Of a DNA stretch of 64,000 nucleotides, positions 1-11,118 are shown piece after piece (positions within the stretch are counted from its first letter, which is position 1; every line of letters starts with the position of its first letter). The notes under the pieces are model-generated. The model was not told the DNA's origin and did not search any database. It saw nothing but the letters and a program-made list of their open reading frames with translations. Origin of the DNA: Nemertoderma westbladi (lineage: Eukaryota; Xenacoelomorpha; Nemertodermatida; Nemertodermatidae); the NCBI GenBank assembly GCA_032718475.1, contig JAUCBJ010001004.1, forward strand, positions 1 through 64,000, in the 5' to 3' direction. A program made the translations under genes and the position numbers.

Positions 1-566
1 TGACTGCTCGATGCCTCCGATTAAGGGTCTAAGACCTTCAAGCTGATTATTTGCTTAGTTCTCTAATTGGAGGGATATGAGTTTGCACGCTAGAAGAGCT
101 TTATTCTTTTTCCTAGCTCTTGGTTAACTCTAGCATACACTCTAGCTTTGACTCCCCCGGCTATAGTGATAGTATGCAACCTTGGGAGTTAATGTGAGTA
201 AAGACCAAGAGATTAGACTTCAGGCTCCCTCTATTGGTTCATTCTTCTTAACTTTATAAAATAACTCAACCCGTATTTAAAGTTTTAAAAATTATGACTT
301 AGTCGACTAATTTTCCAAAGTATATTATAAAAACATATAATTTCTTGAATAGATAGACCTAATAGTAATAAATAATGTGGGGGTAAATACATTTATAATT
401 AAGGTAACTGTAGCTCGAGACTGGGGCAATCAAGTGTTCTAACTAAGGTTCTATAGCAACTCCGATAGGCAATGATCGATAATGGTGGGGTCCCTGAGAG
501 TAGATAGAGTGTATTATTCTCCAAATAGTTCCCAGGAAGTAAGAGGCCACGTTGCACCTTGCGGTG
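1..566. other. No gene recognised
   Basis: AT-rich sequence with no ORF of note, no RNA gene and no clear repeat that I can support. It leads into the reverse transcriptase scrap that follows. Confidence 0.5.
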
Positions 567-893
567 CTAGGCGTCGAGTTTGTCGATATCCTTTCGGCGT
601 AGGGATCCAATAGTCAGAGTTAATCTGTAGATTATGACAGGGACGGCGAGTGTGTTCCACATCTTAAAGATGGTCTCTAGGTTGAGCCACCTTGCTGTCC
701 ATCCTTTGGTATGGAAAACTTGCGACATCATGGCTATTGTCTGGATAACATTGTGGAGGTTGCTAGCGGGGTTAGAATTTCCCAGTTTGTGTCCGAGGAA
801 TTTCAGATGGTTCGACATAGGCAAATACTGTAAGGAGTAACTGTAAGGGACAACTGCGCTCCCAATCTCGCTCGCCGGCCGGTCCTCACGCAA
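567..893 (-). pseudogene. Non-LTR retrotransposon reverse transcriptase fragment
   Basis: A 108-residue open frame whose C-terminal two thirds look like the end of a LINE (jockey/CR1-type) reverse transcriptase: a FLGHKL block, then a long helix-rich stretch, then LAVPVIIYRLTL and a KDIDKLDA ending, which match the usual YLG, PVLLYG and LE(A/R) landmarks after the catalytic domain. The catalytic YADD box, endonuclease domain and 3' tail are absent, so this is a dead scrap. The identification rests on family pattern recognition only. The first ~15 residues overlap a short sequence that recurs near 4,615-4,651, so the true coding homology probably starts inside the frame. Confidence 0.55.
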
Positions 894-1116
894 ATTTAGC
901 CTATGAGAAAATAAATAATTTATTTTATAATTAAATAATAATTTATTATTTAAGTAATTGCTTTATAGCCATCTTGGTAATTCTTATAACGTTAAAATTA
1001 TTGTAATTACTCAAATTAATTTCTATTCAAACTGCATATTGCTTTAACCTATTTTATTATATCATATTATATAAAGGAATGTTAGTATTAATTAAAACTT
1101 ACACCATGGTTCCTCC

Positions 1117-1506
1117 CTAAAATCCTCTGTTTCCTCCCAGTTTTCCTGGGGGAAAAGGGTGAAGGAAACGCTGTTCCTCAGCCGCTGCTATCTCTTTCAG
1201 AACATATTCCTGGTACAAATACTGGTCGTACCAGTTGGAGGAGGTCCGAAGCCCTTCCACACGCGCTTCCTCCAATGCTCGAATCTCGAGCTCTCGATTA
1301 ACCAAATCCTCCTCCCACGCCATCTCCTCTTCCTGATCCCTCATATAACGGCCATAGGGAGTGGCCGCTTCCGACCTGCTCTCCATGGTCTGTGTACCGA
1401 CGCTTCTGGTCATGGTTGTGTTGATAGCGTTGGAAGCAGTGGTGATGGATGTAGCTGTGGTGGTGATGGAGACCGATGCCACGGGGGCAGCTAGCTGGAC
1501 GGTCAC
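1117..1506 (-). CDS. Hypothetical protein, unrecognised
   Basis: A 129-residue open frame. The first ~45 residues are rich in Thr, Ala and Ser. Residues ~50-115 are rich in Glu, Arg and aromatic residues and look strongly helical (blocks such as MRDQEEEMAWEEDL and EIRALEEARVEGL), with a Pro/Gly/Asn tail. No motif assigns a function. The composition could suit a retroelement gag piece or a host exon. No intact neighbour supports it, and the opposite strand is also open, so coding status is uncertain. Confidence 0.3.
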   Translation of the reverse strand: MTVQLAAPVASVSITTTATSITTASNAINTTMTRSVGTQTMESRSEAATPYGRYMRDQEEEMAWEEDLVNRELEIRALEEARVEGLRTSSNWYDQYLYQEYVLKEIAAAEEQRFLHPFPPGKLGGNRGF

Positions 1507-1860
1507 GGCCCTAAACCGATTAGGTTCTCTGTTCGCAGAACACCGAACACTATTCCGGCCACGGAACTAGTCCAGCAGAATGCCTTTATAGAATCCTGGG
1601 ATTTGTGGGACGAGAGGATCTCAGCAACTAAGCGAAAACGAACAATAGGATGTTCCTAGACCCCCCCCCCAAAATTTATCCAGAAGACTTTTCGCCATAC
1701 ATAATGTGTTAAAAAAGTCTACGGTTCTCCGGCTAGGGCCAATTTGAGTCAAAAAGACCGCTTCCCTAGCAACCACGTTGCTATGGAGATAAGTCCAGAA
1801 CCGCTAATGCTACGGACTTGGGACCGGCGCCAATCGATAGGCAGCATATGGGTTTACCTT
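1507..1860. other. Non-coding, nothing recognised
   Basis: Mixed composition with a short C homopolymer near 1,661. No ORF or structured element that I can support. Confidence 0.4.
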
Positions 1861-3060
1861 CAAGAGATTTTTTTTGGAGCGATCAGATCATGATCTTGAC
1901 CATGATCAGCAAAGATCAGTTTTGATCAGCAATCGGACACTCAAGGCTTGCTCCAATCGAAAAACTTAACATTACAAAAAGATTCAGCGACCCCACATTA
2001 GTCATGATTCCCGTTAAAAGATTTTAAAAAAAGTGAATTCTTCCCGGTCAAAACGCAAGATCATGATCGCGCAAAGATCGGACTTCGTAAAATCGTAACT
2101 AAGCATTTTGGATATAAACAATTACTGTAGGAAACGTTCAGAACACCGCCCTGAGTCGATTAAAAAAAAAATTGGCTCGATCGGACAACCGGTTCTCGAG
2201 ATCTGATACCTGATCATTAAAGATCAGATTTTTTAGTTTTTTCGGATTTTCTCGAAAACTTTGTTTGAGACCCCCGATTTTTTTTTTACGAATCGACTTC
2301 TATGATGAAGGGGCAACTTTTGAGCATTTCGAAATTTTCAAAAAGCGATTTGATCAGGCCGCGATCAGAAAAGATCGTGTTTTCGGTTTTATTTCGAAGA
2401 CCAAGTCCTGGGAGTTCACCGTATGGAAAAACTTAACATCACAAAAAGATTCCTCACCCTCGAATTATGGGGGGTAGCCAAAATTTGGGCATAAAAAAGT
2501 TCAAGTCTAGTGGGTCAAAACTCAAGATCATGATCGCGAAAAGATCAGTATATTTAAAATCGAATCTAAGCATTTTTCTAATAAACATTCATTGTAAGAA
2601 ATGTGCAATGGTCTATTCTGAGTTGATTAAAAAAAAAATTGGCTCGATCGGGCGACCAGTTCTCGAGATCAGCTTCCTGATCATAAAAGATCGTGTTTTT
2701 CGGTTTTTCCCGATTTTCTCGAAAACTTTGTTTGAGACCCCCGATTTTTTTTTTACTAATCGACTTCTATTAAGAAGGGGCAACTTTTGAGCATTTCAAA
2801 ATTTTCAAAAAGCGATTTGATCAGGCCATGATCAGGAAAGATCATGTTTTCGGTTTTATTTCGAAGACCAAGTCCTGTGAGTTCACCGTATGAAAAAACT
2901 TAACATTACAAAAAGATTCCTCACCCTCGAATTAGGGGGGGTAGCCAAAATTTGACCATAAAAAAGTTCAATTCTAGGGGGTCAAAAGATCATGATCGCA
3001 AAATGATCAGTTTTTTCGTAATTACTTCTGAGCATTTTGGGGCAAAACTTTCAAACTAAA
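1861..3060. repeat. Tandem array, ~467-bp unit, GATC-rich
   Basis: About two and a half copies of a ~467-bp unit. The marker aaaacttaac recurs at 1,961, 2,427 and 2,895, and ctcgaaaact at 2,251 and 2,718. Each unit carries a homopolymer T run after gagacccccga and many tgatca/gatcatgatc words. Copies differ by substitutions and small indels. Short ORFs inside follow the repeat and are not credible genes. It looks like a satellite fragment or the internal repeats of an unknown element. Confidence 0.8.
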
Positions 3061-4142
3061 AAACATTCACTGGAGTGTTCTAAGTAGATTAAAAAATATT
3101 TCGACTCAATAGGCCTACCGGTACCGGAGATATGGTCGTCCAAAGTCTGCTTCCGGTAATTCGAAAATATTTCGAAAACCCTTGATCGAATTTTTTCCTT
3201 GAAAATATGTGAATGTACAGTTAGTGGACCCGCATCTAACGATATATCACAATCCATATTTCGGATGACAGGTACCGGTGAAATCAGACTTTACCGAAAA
3301 AAATTCAAATTTTAGCTACTCATGTCTGACTATCTCGAAAACTATAATAGGTATGGAAATACTTTCACTGCAAGAAATGTTCGCCTATCCAATGCGCTTC
3401 TAACTCTGTGCTCGGATTTTGCATAGTGTCAAAACCTACAACTTAACCCCCCCAGCGGAGGGAACGGAGTGACCGGAGCGCCAGTACTATCTTTCATTAT
3501 TATGAAGTAATAAGGGCGGTGGGTGGGGTAGGTGGTGAACACTATTTATAGGGTGGAGGGAGGGTCTAGTATATATTACTTTAGGATATTTGATTTCTTT
3601 GCAATATAGTTTAGCTGCCTCAGTCTTATTTGTAATATGTTATACATTATACCAAATTATATCAAGTTTTAACATACTACATTGTCTACCTGTAGGAGAA
3701 ATATACAATGTAGGGCTCATAATATATTTATAAATTGATTTAGTATATTTACATTGTATAACAGAGTTAATTGATACTATTACGGTATTATACTAAAGAT
3801 GCCGCTTTGATATATCTGATCAAATGGCAATTTCTTGTATATTATCTATTTCACTATCTTGGGTATATCATTCAATTTCTAAAACTATAATAATAAACAT
3901 TTACTTCACTTCTTGTTTACTCGCATGGATATATTAATATAAAATACGTCAGTATAATATCTTATAGGGCCAAACGCAGATTAATCGGAATAATATGTTT
4001 AATTATTATTACAATTGGCACATTGAAGTAAGTAGTACATGAGTTTGATAAAATAATTATGAATCTGTATCTTATTCTACTTTGTCTATATGATTATGTT
4101 ACTTTATCACTTTGGTTTAAACCGATCTCCTTTACTATCACT
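3061..4142. other. Degenerate repeat tail and AT-rich spacer
   Basis: The first ~380 bp keep traces of the tandem unit (ctcgaaaac, actgcaagaaatgttc) and then fade. A short block around 3,450-3,480 is locally GC-rich. The rest is AT-rich without genes. Confidence 0.45.
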
Positions 4143-4200
4143 TACTACTTATACTACTACTACTACTACTATTACTACTACTGCTACTGACTACTACAGA
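4143..4200. repeat. Trinucleotide microsatellite (act/tac)n
   Basis: An interrupted run of act/tac triplets. Simple sequence, no coding evidence. Confidence 0.8.
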
Positions 4201-6537
4201 GTTATATATTATAAGAGGATGGGGTTCGTGATTATTAGTTATTATACAAGTGCCCCTCGGCTATAGAGAGTCCACCCTCGGTTGCTTACTGGGTGTTGGA
4301 GGTGGAATCCATGGTATTGATTAATTGGTAAATTAACAAGTTTAAAATTGTAAACGCAAAAGTTTAAAATGTAGAATAAATCACATAAAATTTTTCGAGC
4401 TCAAAACTGATGACGAATGAAGGCCCAACTCGGTTTATATAGCATCAGCGCAGAGGGAGCAACGCAACAGTTTCAACGAGCGGCGGCTTTAATTAAAGGG
4501 CTCCCAGTGATAAGTCGTTAGGAGCCAGTAGTAATTATATATCGGTAATAACTATGGGATATAGCATATGAATGTTAGCCTTATTTGGGCCCTCAAGCTT
4601 ATTAGCAATAGAGATATCTCGCTTACCGGCCGGCCCTCATGCAGATTTAGCGGCACCAAGGCTAACGGGGCACCTCAAAGACAGTCTGGCTATAGTAGAG
4701 TAGAATGGATATACGAGTCCATAGCTAAAATACATCTGCCATGGAGCCTTCGCGTAGCACTATGCTCACCAAATATATTTATAATTCTCTATCCGCGAAA
4801 TTTTCAGGAATTTTAAATTTTGGCCGTCGCTTCACGGAAAAAATAAAAAGTAAACACAAAATAGGATATACAGATTGTCATAGATTTGATTCCCTATCTC
4901 GACCAGAGTCATTATGACCCTCCCCCGATATTTATACAATATTTTATAGGCCGGTAGTATTGGGGTTATTATGTGACTCATGAAAATAAATCTTAAATAC
5001 AATACAAATGCTCCATCTGGGTAAAAGTGGATGCAATGTATTTACAAATCGAGTGTGGATCAGGGTAGTTTTCGTTAAGGTTTCACCTTGGTGAAGTGGA
5101 AGCATTGTATTCACATTTCGAGTACCATTTTTATTGAAACTATGGGGCATTTTATATTAGCCGATTTTTCAAAATTTGTAAAGTTTTGAGGGTTTTTATG
5201 AAAAATATAGGGATTTAGGGATTATCATTCAAATTGACTACGAAGAAGGCATAGGGATCATTAATGGTGTGCTGAGACTCAGAAATTTTCAGGAAATTTA
5301 AATTTTTGCCCTCGCTTCGCGGCATTATGACCCTCCCCCCCCCCCCCCCCCCCCCGATATTTATACAACATTTTATAGCCCGGTAGTATTATGATTAAAG
5401 CTACTAAACTAAAACATAACAAAGTGCAATTATCCTATCTGTTCCAACTCGGTGTCACTAGTTTAGATAATATACTATAATAATAGTGATAGCAGATGCT
5501 TTTAATTTCGCGATGAAATAATGTCAGCAAACGAAATATAGTGAATACATCATAGATAGAATTTTAAATTTTGCAGTTGCATGGAGTGATAACCCTTAGG
5601 TGAAAGCTAAATTTGCTCTACTTTAATCAAATGGGGCATTAAAGCTACGAGTATATTTTCCTCTACATCCTCCCTCGATCTTACACAAATCTGGGCAAAA
5701 GGCAGTTGAAGGGCTATCATTCCCAACATATGCGGTCCTCCCTTTAATGTTTCATTGTTCTATTCATAGTCGCCTTTAAGAATTTCTCGGGAAAATAAGG
5801 ATGAGGGGCTATCACTTTCAACCCCATGCGGCCCTCCCTTTCATGATTTCATTGAACTATCCATAGTACGAACAATCAAACCAAAGCCTTTGAATATCCT
5901 CGCGGCTTATCAGCGGCGCCATGGCTAACGGCTTAATATTAACAGTGAAGCATCTAAAAGACAGAGTGTCTATGATAGGACAGAACAGCGTACTTACAGC
6001 CTAGAGGTGGTCGCCCTGAAAACTTTGCTCGCCATCAATACATACAAAGCATCGCTTGATGGATAGAGTAATAGGGTGGATATTTTCATTTTGGTGAATA
6101 TAATTTATAGCATTAATCACGAAAATCGCTAAATAATATATTTTAATTAAAATCAGCTCTGATAAACAACTTGCATATCGAGTTTGTAAAGAATTCATAG
6201 GGATTGGCTGTTTATTTAGGGGTTAACATTCAAATTGATTACGAAGAAGCAGTAGGGGTCATTAATGGTATGCTGAGACTCACTTACTTCATGGCTCGCT
6301 CTCATAGAATAGATTAACTAGTAGAGAAAAATGAAAAATAAGTGGTTAAACATCTTATATTTTTTAAACAATATGGGGAAACAAGAATAAATAATTTACC
6401 GACAACATCAATATTAAATAATATAACAACAACAGATAAATAATTTACCAACAACATTGAAAATAAATAATATAAGAACATCAACAATAACAAAAGATAT
6501 AGTGAGAACAGTTTTTATTAAATAGAGACTGTTTATA
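4201..6537. other. Intergenic region with duplicated non-coding segments
   Basis: No credible gene. Several segments recur within the region: a block ending in a C run followed by gatatttatacaa and a ccggtagtatt string (about 4,910-4,970 and 5,325-5,393); a ~75-bp block beginning near ggattta/gtttattta and ending gctgagactcac (about 5,210-5,285 and 6,205-6,285); and two ~40-bp related pieces at about 5,020 and 5,090. A 36-bp stretch at 4,615-4,651 resembles 866-901. These look like scraps of dispersed repeats. The left end of the Polinton-like element must lie near or beyond its right edge, but I could not find a terminal inverted repeat by eye. Confidence 0.55.
5335..5355. repeat. Poly-C homopolymer (21 nt)
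   Basis: An uninterrupted C run inside a segment whose sister copy near 4,920 has only five Cs. The length may be a real expansion or an assembly artefact. Confidence 0.85.
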
Positions 6538-8250
6538 TTAATAGGGTTGCTGGCCTCCGAGAATAACTGGTTTAACCCTTTTAGGGTCCGATACTATTAA
6601 TGGTTGCGTTAATTTTCTCTTTGATAGTTTGTTGAGATAACCTTTTCTTGGGGGGTGAAATAGATTAAGGTGTGTTTGCTGCGGGAGAAATATGCCTTCT
6701 CTGAGAGAACGTTTTAGTAATTCGAAAAGGCGCGCGATGGTAAAGTCGTTGGATAGGGTGATAGTGTTGGTATTTTTCGTATTGGTGAATATAATTTCTG
6801 CTGGTTTGTTCTCGATATGAATGTAAGGACTGAGATAGTAGTGAGAGTTGGGTGGGTTGGTTATATTTATCGCGAGAAAATCGCTGCCCCTAATATTGAG
6901 ACCGTTGGTGAACTGAAAAGTGGTATTCTCTTCGTCTTTCATTAAAATGGGCCAGATACCAACATATTTTTCGGATTTGAACTTATAGATAAAGGCTGCG
7001 ATACTGCTATTTATGAGATAGCGTTGGTGATTGGGGATCGTAATCTGCTTTGGTTTGAAAGCAAATTGTATAGCCATAGCCTTGAATCTGATTAGAGCCT
7101 CGCGCGCTTGAATCGTGTTAGCTATAGTAAAGGATTCGTTAAATTTTCTCTCGGTTATCTGTAAATCAATTTCTGAATCACTGATACAACTTTGTATCGA
7201 TATTCGCTCGGAAATGTTGTCTTTGTATACGTTAAGTTCATCGTAGCAGACACATTCACTATCCTCGATGGTTGAATCGAACCATTTCAATTCGCCGACC
7301 TCGGTTGGTGTAAGAAGAATCATGCCCCTAGAAGAAACAATAGCCTTTCCATCGTCAACCTCGTAGCCATTGGTGATCGCTAAATTGCGCTCGTTCCGAA
7401 TATTTGTAGCAAACCCAAAAGTGCAATAGTCAAAAGCAACCCAATTGCCCGGTTTTAGGACAAGGTGAGTAGTAGGATTAATAAAAGGGCGACAGATGTT
7501 TACATATTGTTGAAATAAATTGGCGCAGGCGACGGAAAATGTAATCCATGAACTGTTTACAGTGTCTTCCAGCTTTATTAACTCGAGTGGTTTCACTGGG
7601 TTAATACTTCCATAGGTGCCAACTCTATAATTGAATCCAAAGTAATAGGAGACTTTATTGGCGAAAAAGCATGTGAGCTCATTCAATTTCTCGCCGAAAG
7701 CGAGAACATCCTTGTCGAAAAGTTTAAAGAAACGAGTCTCCTCTTCCTCGGTCGGAGTCGACGAGTTCCAGATGAGAAGAAGAATCGAGTTTGCGATACT
7801 ATGAAAATCAAATAAGCGATCATCGGAGAAGAAGGAGGTTACGAGAGTGGTTAAACCCAGTAGACGATTTGCCACATCTTGGTTGATGTTTTCTCGAATA
7901 AAATCGACTATACTAGTTGGAATCGTAAACGTTTCGGGCGAAGTAGTTAGATTGAACGTTATTTTGTTGTCCCTTTTTAAAAGTTTGAAACCGTGGTTGG
8001 AGGAATGAAGTTTGTTATCATCGAGGGTTTGATATTGTCCATCGTGAAGTTCGTAGCAGGCGCGGAAAATAAAGTGCGCGTAGTTTGCCGGAATCGGGAT
8101 GGGTTGGTTTAAGGTTGTATTTATCGTTAACGGGAAGAGTTTGTTCGCCGGATCGAAATATAGACCAAACGAGTTGTCTTGTAGCATAAACTGATTTTCG
8201 TTGCAAACCAGATCGTTGCTTGAATAGCTGATTTCTGAATGTGCCATCAT
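6538..8250 (-). CDS. Polinton-like element protein, repeated beta-rich domain (570 aa)
   Basis: Intact 570-residue frame starting MMAHSE and ending in a basic tail with KRKL and PKRVK, a plausible nuclear-localisation signal. I do not recognise the whole protein. It seems built from several beta-beta-beta-alpha units. Two of them (about residues 300-325, with GMILLTPTEVGELK, and 410-465, with KYVGIWPI and NGLNIRGSDF) resemble the pattern of the PC4 single-stranded-DNA-binding coactivator. The second is clearly alike to residues ~140-195 of the 347-aa protein at the other end of the element (TYMGLWEI, NGFNLTASEV). A DNA-binding or transcription role is inferred, not shown. It is transcribed away from the structural cluster; the 1.2 kb between them probably holds divergent promoters. 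Confidence 0.7.
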   Translation of the reverse strand: MMAHSEISYSSNDLVCNENQFMLQDNSFGLYFDPANKLFPLTINTTLNQPIPIPANYAHFIFRACYELHDGQYQTLDDNKLHSSNHGFKLLKRDNKITFNLTTSPETFTIPTSIVDFIRENINQDVANRLLGLTTLVTSFFSDDRLFDFHSIANSILLLIWNSSTPTEEEETRFFKLFDKDVLAFGEKLNELTCFFANKVSYYFGFNYRVGTYGSINPVKPLELIKLEDTVNSSWITFSVACANLFQQYVNICRPFINPTTHLVLKPGNWVAFDYCTFGFATNIRNERNLAITNGYEVDDGKAIVSSRGMILLTPTEVGELKWFDSTIEDSECVCYDELNVYKDNISERISIQSCISDSEIDLQITERKFNESFTIANTIQAREALIRFKAMAIQFAFKPKQITIPNHQRYLINSSIAAFIYKFKSEKYVGIWPILMKDEENTTFQFTNGLNIRGSDFLAINITNPPNSHYYLSPYIHIENKPAEIIFTNTKNTNTITLSNDFTIARLFELLKRSLREGIFLPQQTHLNLFHPPRKGYLNKLSKRKLTQPLIVSDPKRVKPVILGGQQPY

Positions 8251-9201
8251 GATTGTGTACCGGTAACTCGTTTAGGAAATAAAAATAAATAAATACTTTT
8301 ACGAAAATAATTAAAACTTTTCAGGAAAACAAAGAGACAATGATTGGGAATGTGGTGAACGGGGGCTATTATAGAGGGGGCTAGAATGGGTTAGCCAATC
8401 ATGGAACAGGAGAGAGAAAAGACTGTATAATTAAACCAATCAGAGAGCAGCTTTGATGACATCACATCAGGCGAGATAATGATTGCCCAATGTTATTCAA
8501 TGGTAGACAGAGTGGCGCCATTGAATAACGAAGACAAAGGGGCCGCGAGAGGAAAGATTATAAAGTTAACGATAAGGGAACTATAAACCATAGAGCTAAA
8601 AATAGACATTATGTCATAGTGATCTCATTGGTAATATAAAAACTAATTAATCTAAAAATAGAAATCAATGTATAAAATAAAAGTAATACAATTAATTAAT
8701 TTAAAATAAAGTACAAATGAATAAATAAAGTCAAATAGAATACAAATAATTAATTAAAATTAGGTACAAATAAATAGTTAAATTGAAAATAACAAAGTTA
8801 GAGAAGATGTTAATTTTCAGATAATACGCCCTCTAGCGGCAGACTATGGAACTGCAGGCGGTTGGATATAGGTAAGAGTAATTAGTAATCAGAGCTGTCA
8901 CGGGGTGGGGGCAGGGGCGCTTGGATACAACTATCATTAATATGCTGTTGCTTGGTTAAAGCTAATTGGGGGGTCAAAGGTCAAAGGTCAACGATAAAGC
9001 TGTCTGGATATAGATAAGAGTAATTAGTTACCAGTAAGGGAGCTGTATACCCATAAAGTACAAATGAATAATTAATATAAAATAAAGTACAAATGAATAA
9101 ATAAAGTAAAATAGAATACAAATAATTAATTAAAATTAAATATAAATAAATAAGTATTAATGAATAAAAGGGCTGAGGTGTCACTTATGACACCCTCTTG
9201 A
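8251..9201. other. AT-rich divergent spacer with direct repeats
   Basis: No gene. Two long AT-rich blocks are near-duplicates (about 8,690-8,790 and 9,050-9,165, sharing aaagtacaaatgaataaata), and a second pair matches at about 8,864-8,898 and 9,005-9,046 (ggatata, taagagtaattagt). A cgccctctagcgg string lies at about 8,827. The space between the divergent 570-aa gene and the structural cluster should contain their promoters, but I cannot assign a site. Confidence 0.5.
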
Positions 9202-9497
9202 GCCGGCTCTGCGACAGTTAGACCTCACTGATGACCCATTGTGTGTCAGGGCGCTAATCAGTCTGATTAATTAGGATAATCAATTAAACCCTAATTAGGA
9301 GTCATATGACACCTGTTAGGGTTTAATTGTACTAATTAATTGATGACACCTGTCAATTAGGGTCTAATTAGCCTAATTGGGAGGTGTCACCCAGACAGTC
9401 TGGCGCCAATGACACCCAATGACACCCATAGGGTGATAATTGGGTGTCATATGACACCCAATGGGTGTCAGTGAGGTCTAACTGTCGCAGAGCCGGC
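9202..9497. mobile_element. Small inverted-repeat (MITE-like) element, ~296 bp
   Basis: Perfect 29-bp terminal inverted repeats: 9,202-9,230 beginning gccggctctgcgacag, and 9,469-9,497 ending ctgtcgcagagccggc. The interior is made of tgacacc and ggtgtca words in both orientations and could fold into a long hairpin. There is no coding capacity. I see no convincing target duplication at its edges. It lies where the 5' end of the next gene should be, and that gene's reading frame is open only from about 9,482 onward. Confidence 0.75.
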
Positions 9498-10279
9498 CAA
9501 GACCCTACTACTTTGGTCCAAACGCTAAAATTGGGCTTGCCGAGCTACAATACCAAGCAACATACAGTAATATTACACTGCAAACTCAAATCTCACTGTC
9601 AATCGGGGTAGATGCAAAAGATGCCAAATTATATAGTTTATTTCCTGGTATGCATAGCTCTATTCAAGTGATTATTGATGATATAAATAAACTGTTTAAT
9701 TCTGAAGCGAAATATAGAGATTTCGAATTCATTTTTAATACAAATAATTCTAGAATTAAATTTAAATTTCCTAAAAAGTTGAAAAAAATACAATTAAGTC
9801 TACGTGGTGATTTAATACAAATTCTAGGCTTAAAACCGTTATTGGATCGGAATCATCCAGGTATTCCGAATTGGGATATATACAGTACCACTACAGTAGA
9901 TGAATTAAGCAATATAGAACAGCCGATATTAATTTTAAATTATAGCGGACCAAAAATTTCGGAAATTGGCATTTTAGATTTTCCAGCTCCCACGAATATA
10001 ACACGTAATAAAGACACTATCTTTATATATACAGATATTATTAAGAGCTCATTTGTTGGTGACGCTTTAGCACCGCTCTTAAGAACCTGCCCTTTAACGC
10101 AATTAAATCGAAAATATATTAATCACGAATACGAGAGCATTTGCTATTACCCGTTATTGAATAAAAAACTAAAAACAATCTTAATTACTTTACGTGACGG
10201 ACAAGGCGAATTAATTAATTTTAGCGGAGGTCGCACTGTTATAACACTTAAGTTAATACGGGGTGGCAGTGATGGATGA
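9498..10279 (+). pseudogene. Virion-type protein, paralogue 1, N-terminus lost
   Basis: The frame is open without an ATG from the right edge of the MITE-like element; the first ATG is at 9,650 (209 aa from there). The whole stretch aligns by eye with the next gene: KIGLAELQYQ with VVGIKSIFYL near the start, SSIQVIIDDIN with YSINDIIDYFN in the middle, a central beta-rich part, and VITLKLIRGG with IILHFKRIN at the end. The ~35 residues that begin the paralogue (LPSNS region) are missing, so I infer the mobile-element insertion removed or displaced the 5' end. Homologues next to F54H12.2-type capsid genes are common in invertebrate Maverick-like elements; a capsid-vertex or minor capsid role is a guess. 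Its end overlaps the next start by 17 nt. Confidence 0.65.
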
Positions 10280-11117
10280 ATTCTACGTAAGACTACCAAG
10301 TAACTCCTGTCCAATTGATTTTCCCCGCAATAGCGCTAGTAATTATCAGATCAATTTCCATGGCGCCTTACCTATAAACCCAAACGAAAACTGGGTGGTA
10401 GGTATAAAAAGTATATTTTACTTAGCTACGTTGCGGTCCATGTATAACAATGTAGAGAATGTTATTTTATTAAAAAAAGGAAAAAAAAATTTTGAGGATA
10501 CACTTCCATCCGGTTTGTTCTACAGTATCAATGACATTATAGATTATTTTAACACGGGGGCGTTGAAAGATAAATTACAAATAGTTGAAAATACTCAGCA
10601 AAATAGGTTGCAATTTATTTTAGGGAAAACTGTGCGAGAGTTATTTATAGGTCAACAATTAGCCTATTATTTTGGAATTACTGAAAATAATCTCGGAGCG
10701 AATTTAAATCCAAATTTTAAAATTATTTTGAAGACGAAAAATAATATAAAGGGTTATTTAATAAAGGTTATCGGAAATGGAGAAAAAGCTTACCAGATGG
10801 TATTTTTATGCCCTCAACCACCCAATTCTATTCCAGAACCTAAGTCGAACATGTACGTGACTACTAATATAATTGAAAATCAATATATTAATGACTTTGG
10901 TTTAGCTTTACTTCGTCGTGTTGCGATACCTGATGACGTGAAATATGGTAGCGTAATAAATAAAGAATTTGTCAAGGATACAATTCATTATATCCCTGTA
11001 AAAAAATCATATAAGATAACATACATTCATATTGAAATAACAGACAAAGAAGGAAAAGATTTGAATTTTGAATACGGGACAACATCTATTATATTACACT
11101 TTAAACGAATAAATTAA
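10263..11117 (+). CDS. Virion-type protein, paralogue 2 (284 aa)
   Basis: Intact frame. It begins with an FYVRLPSNS block followed by a beta-rich segment ending WVVGIKSIFY, the characteristic opening of a protein family found beside F54H12.2-type genes. Its middle and end are paralogous to the preceding gene. There is no signal peptide or membrane segment. I expect a virion structural role because it sits in the structural cluster before the core-like and capsid genes, but no activity can be read from it. It overlaps the preceding gene and is followed by the next ATG after one nucleotide, giving virus-like packing. Confidence 0.7.
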   Translation: MAVMDEFYVRLPSNSCPIDFPRNSASNYQINFHGALPINPNENWVVGIKSIFYLATLRSMYNNVENVILLKKGKKNFEDTLPSGLFYSINDIIDYFNTGALKDKLQIVENTQQNRLQFILGKTVRELFIGQQLAYYFGITENNLGANLNPNFKIILKTKNNIKGYLIKVIGNGEKAYQMVFLCPQPPNSIPEPKSNMYVTTNIIENQYINDFGLALLRRVAIPDDVKYGSVINKEFVKDTIHYIPVKKSYKITYIHIEITDKEGKDLNFEYGTTSIILHFKRIN

Positions 11118-11118
11118 A

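Noticed and set aside
4568-4816. 82-aa plus-strand frame
   Set aside because: It spans dispersed-repeat scraps also found elsewhere in the first 6 kb and has no recognisable protein features.
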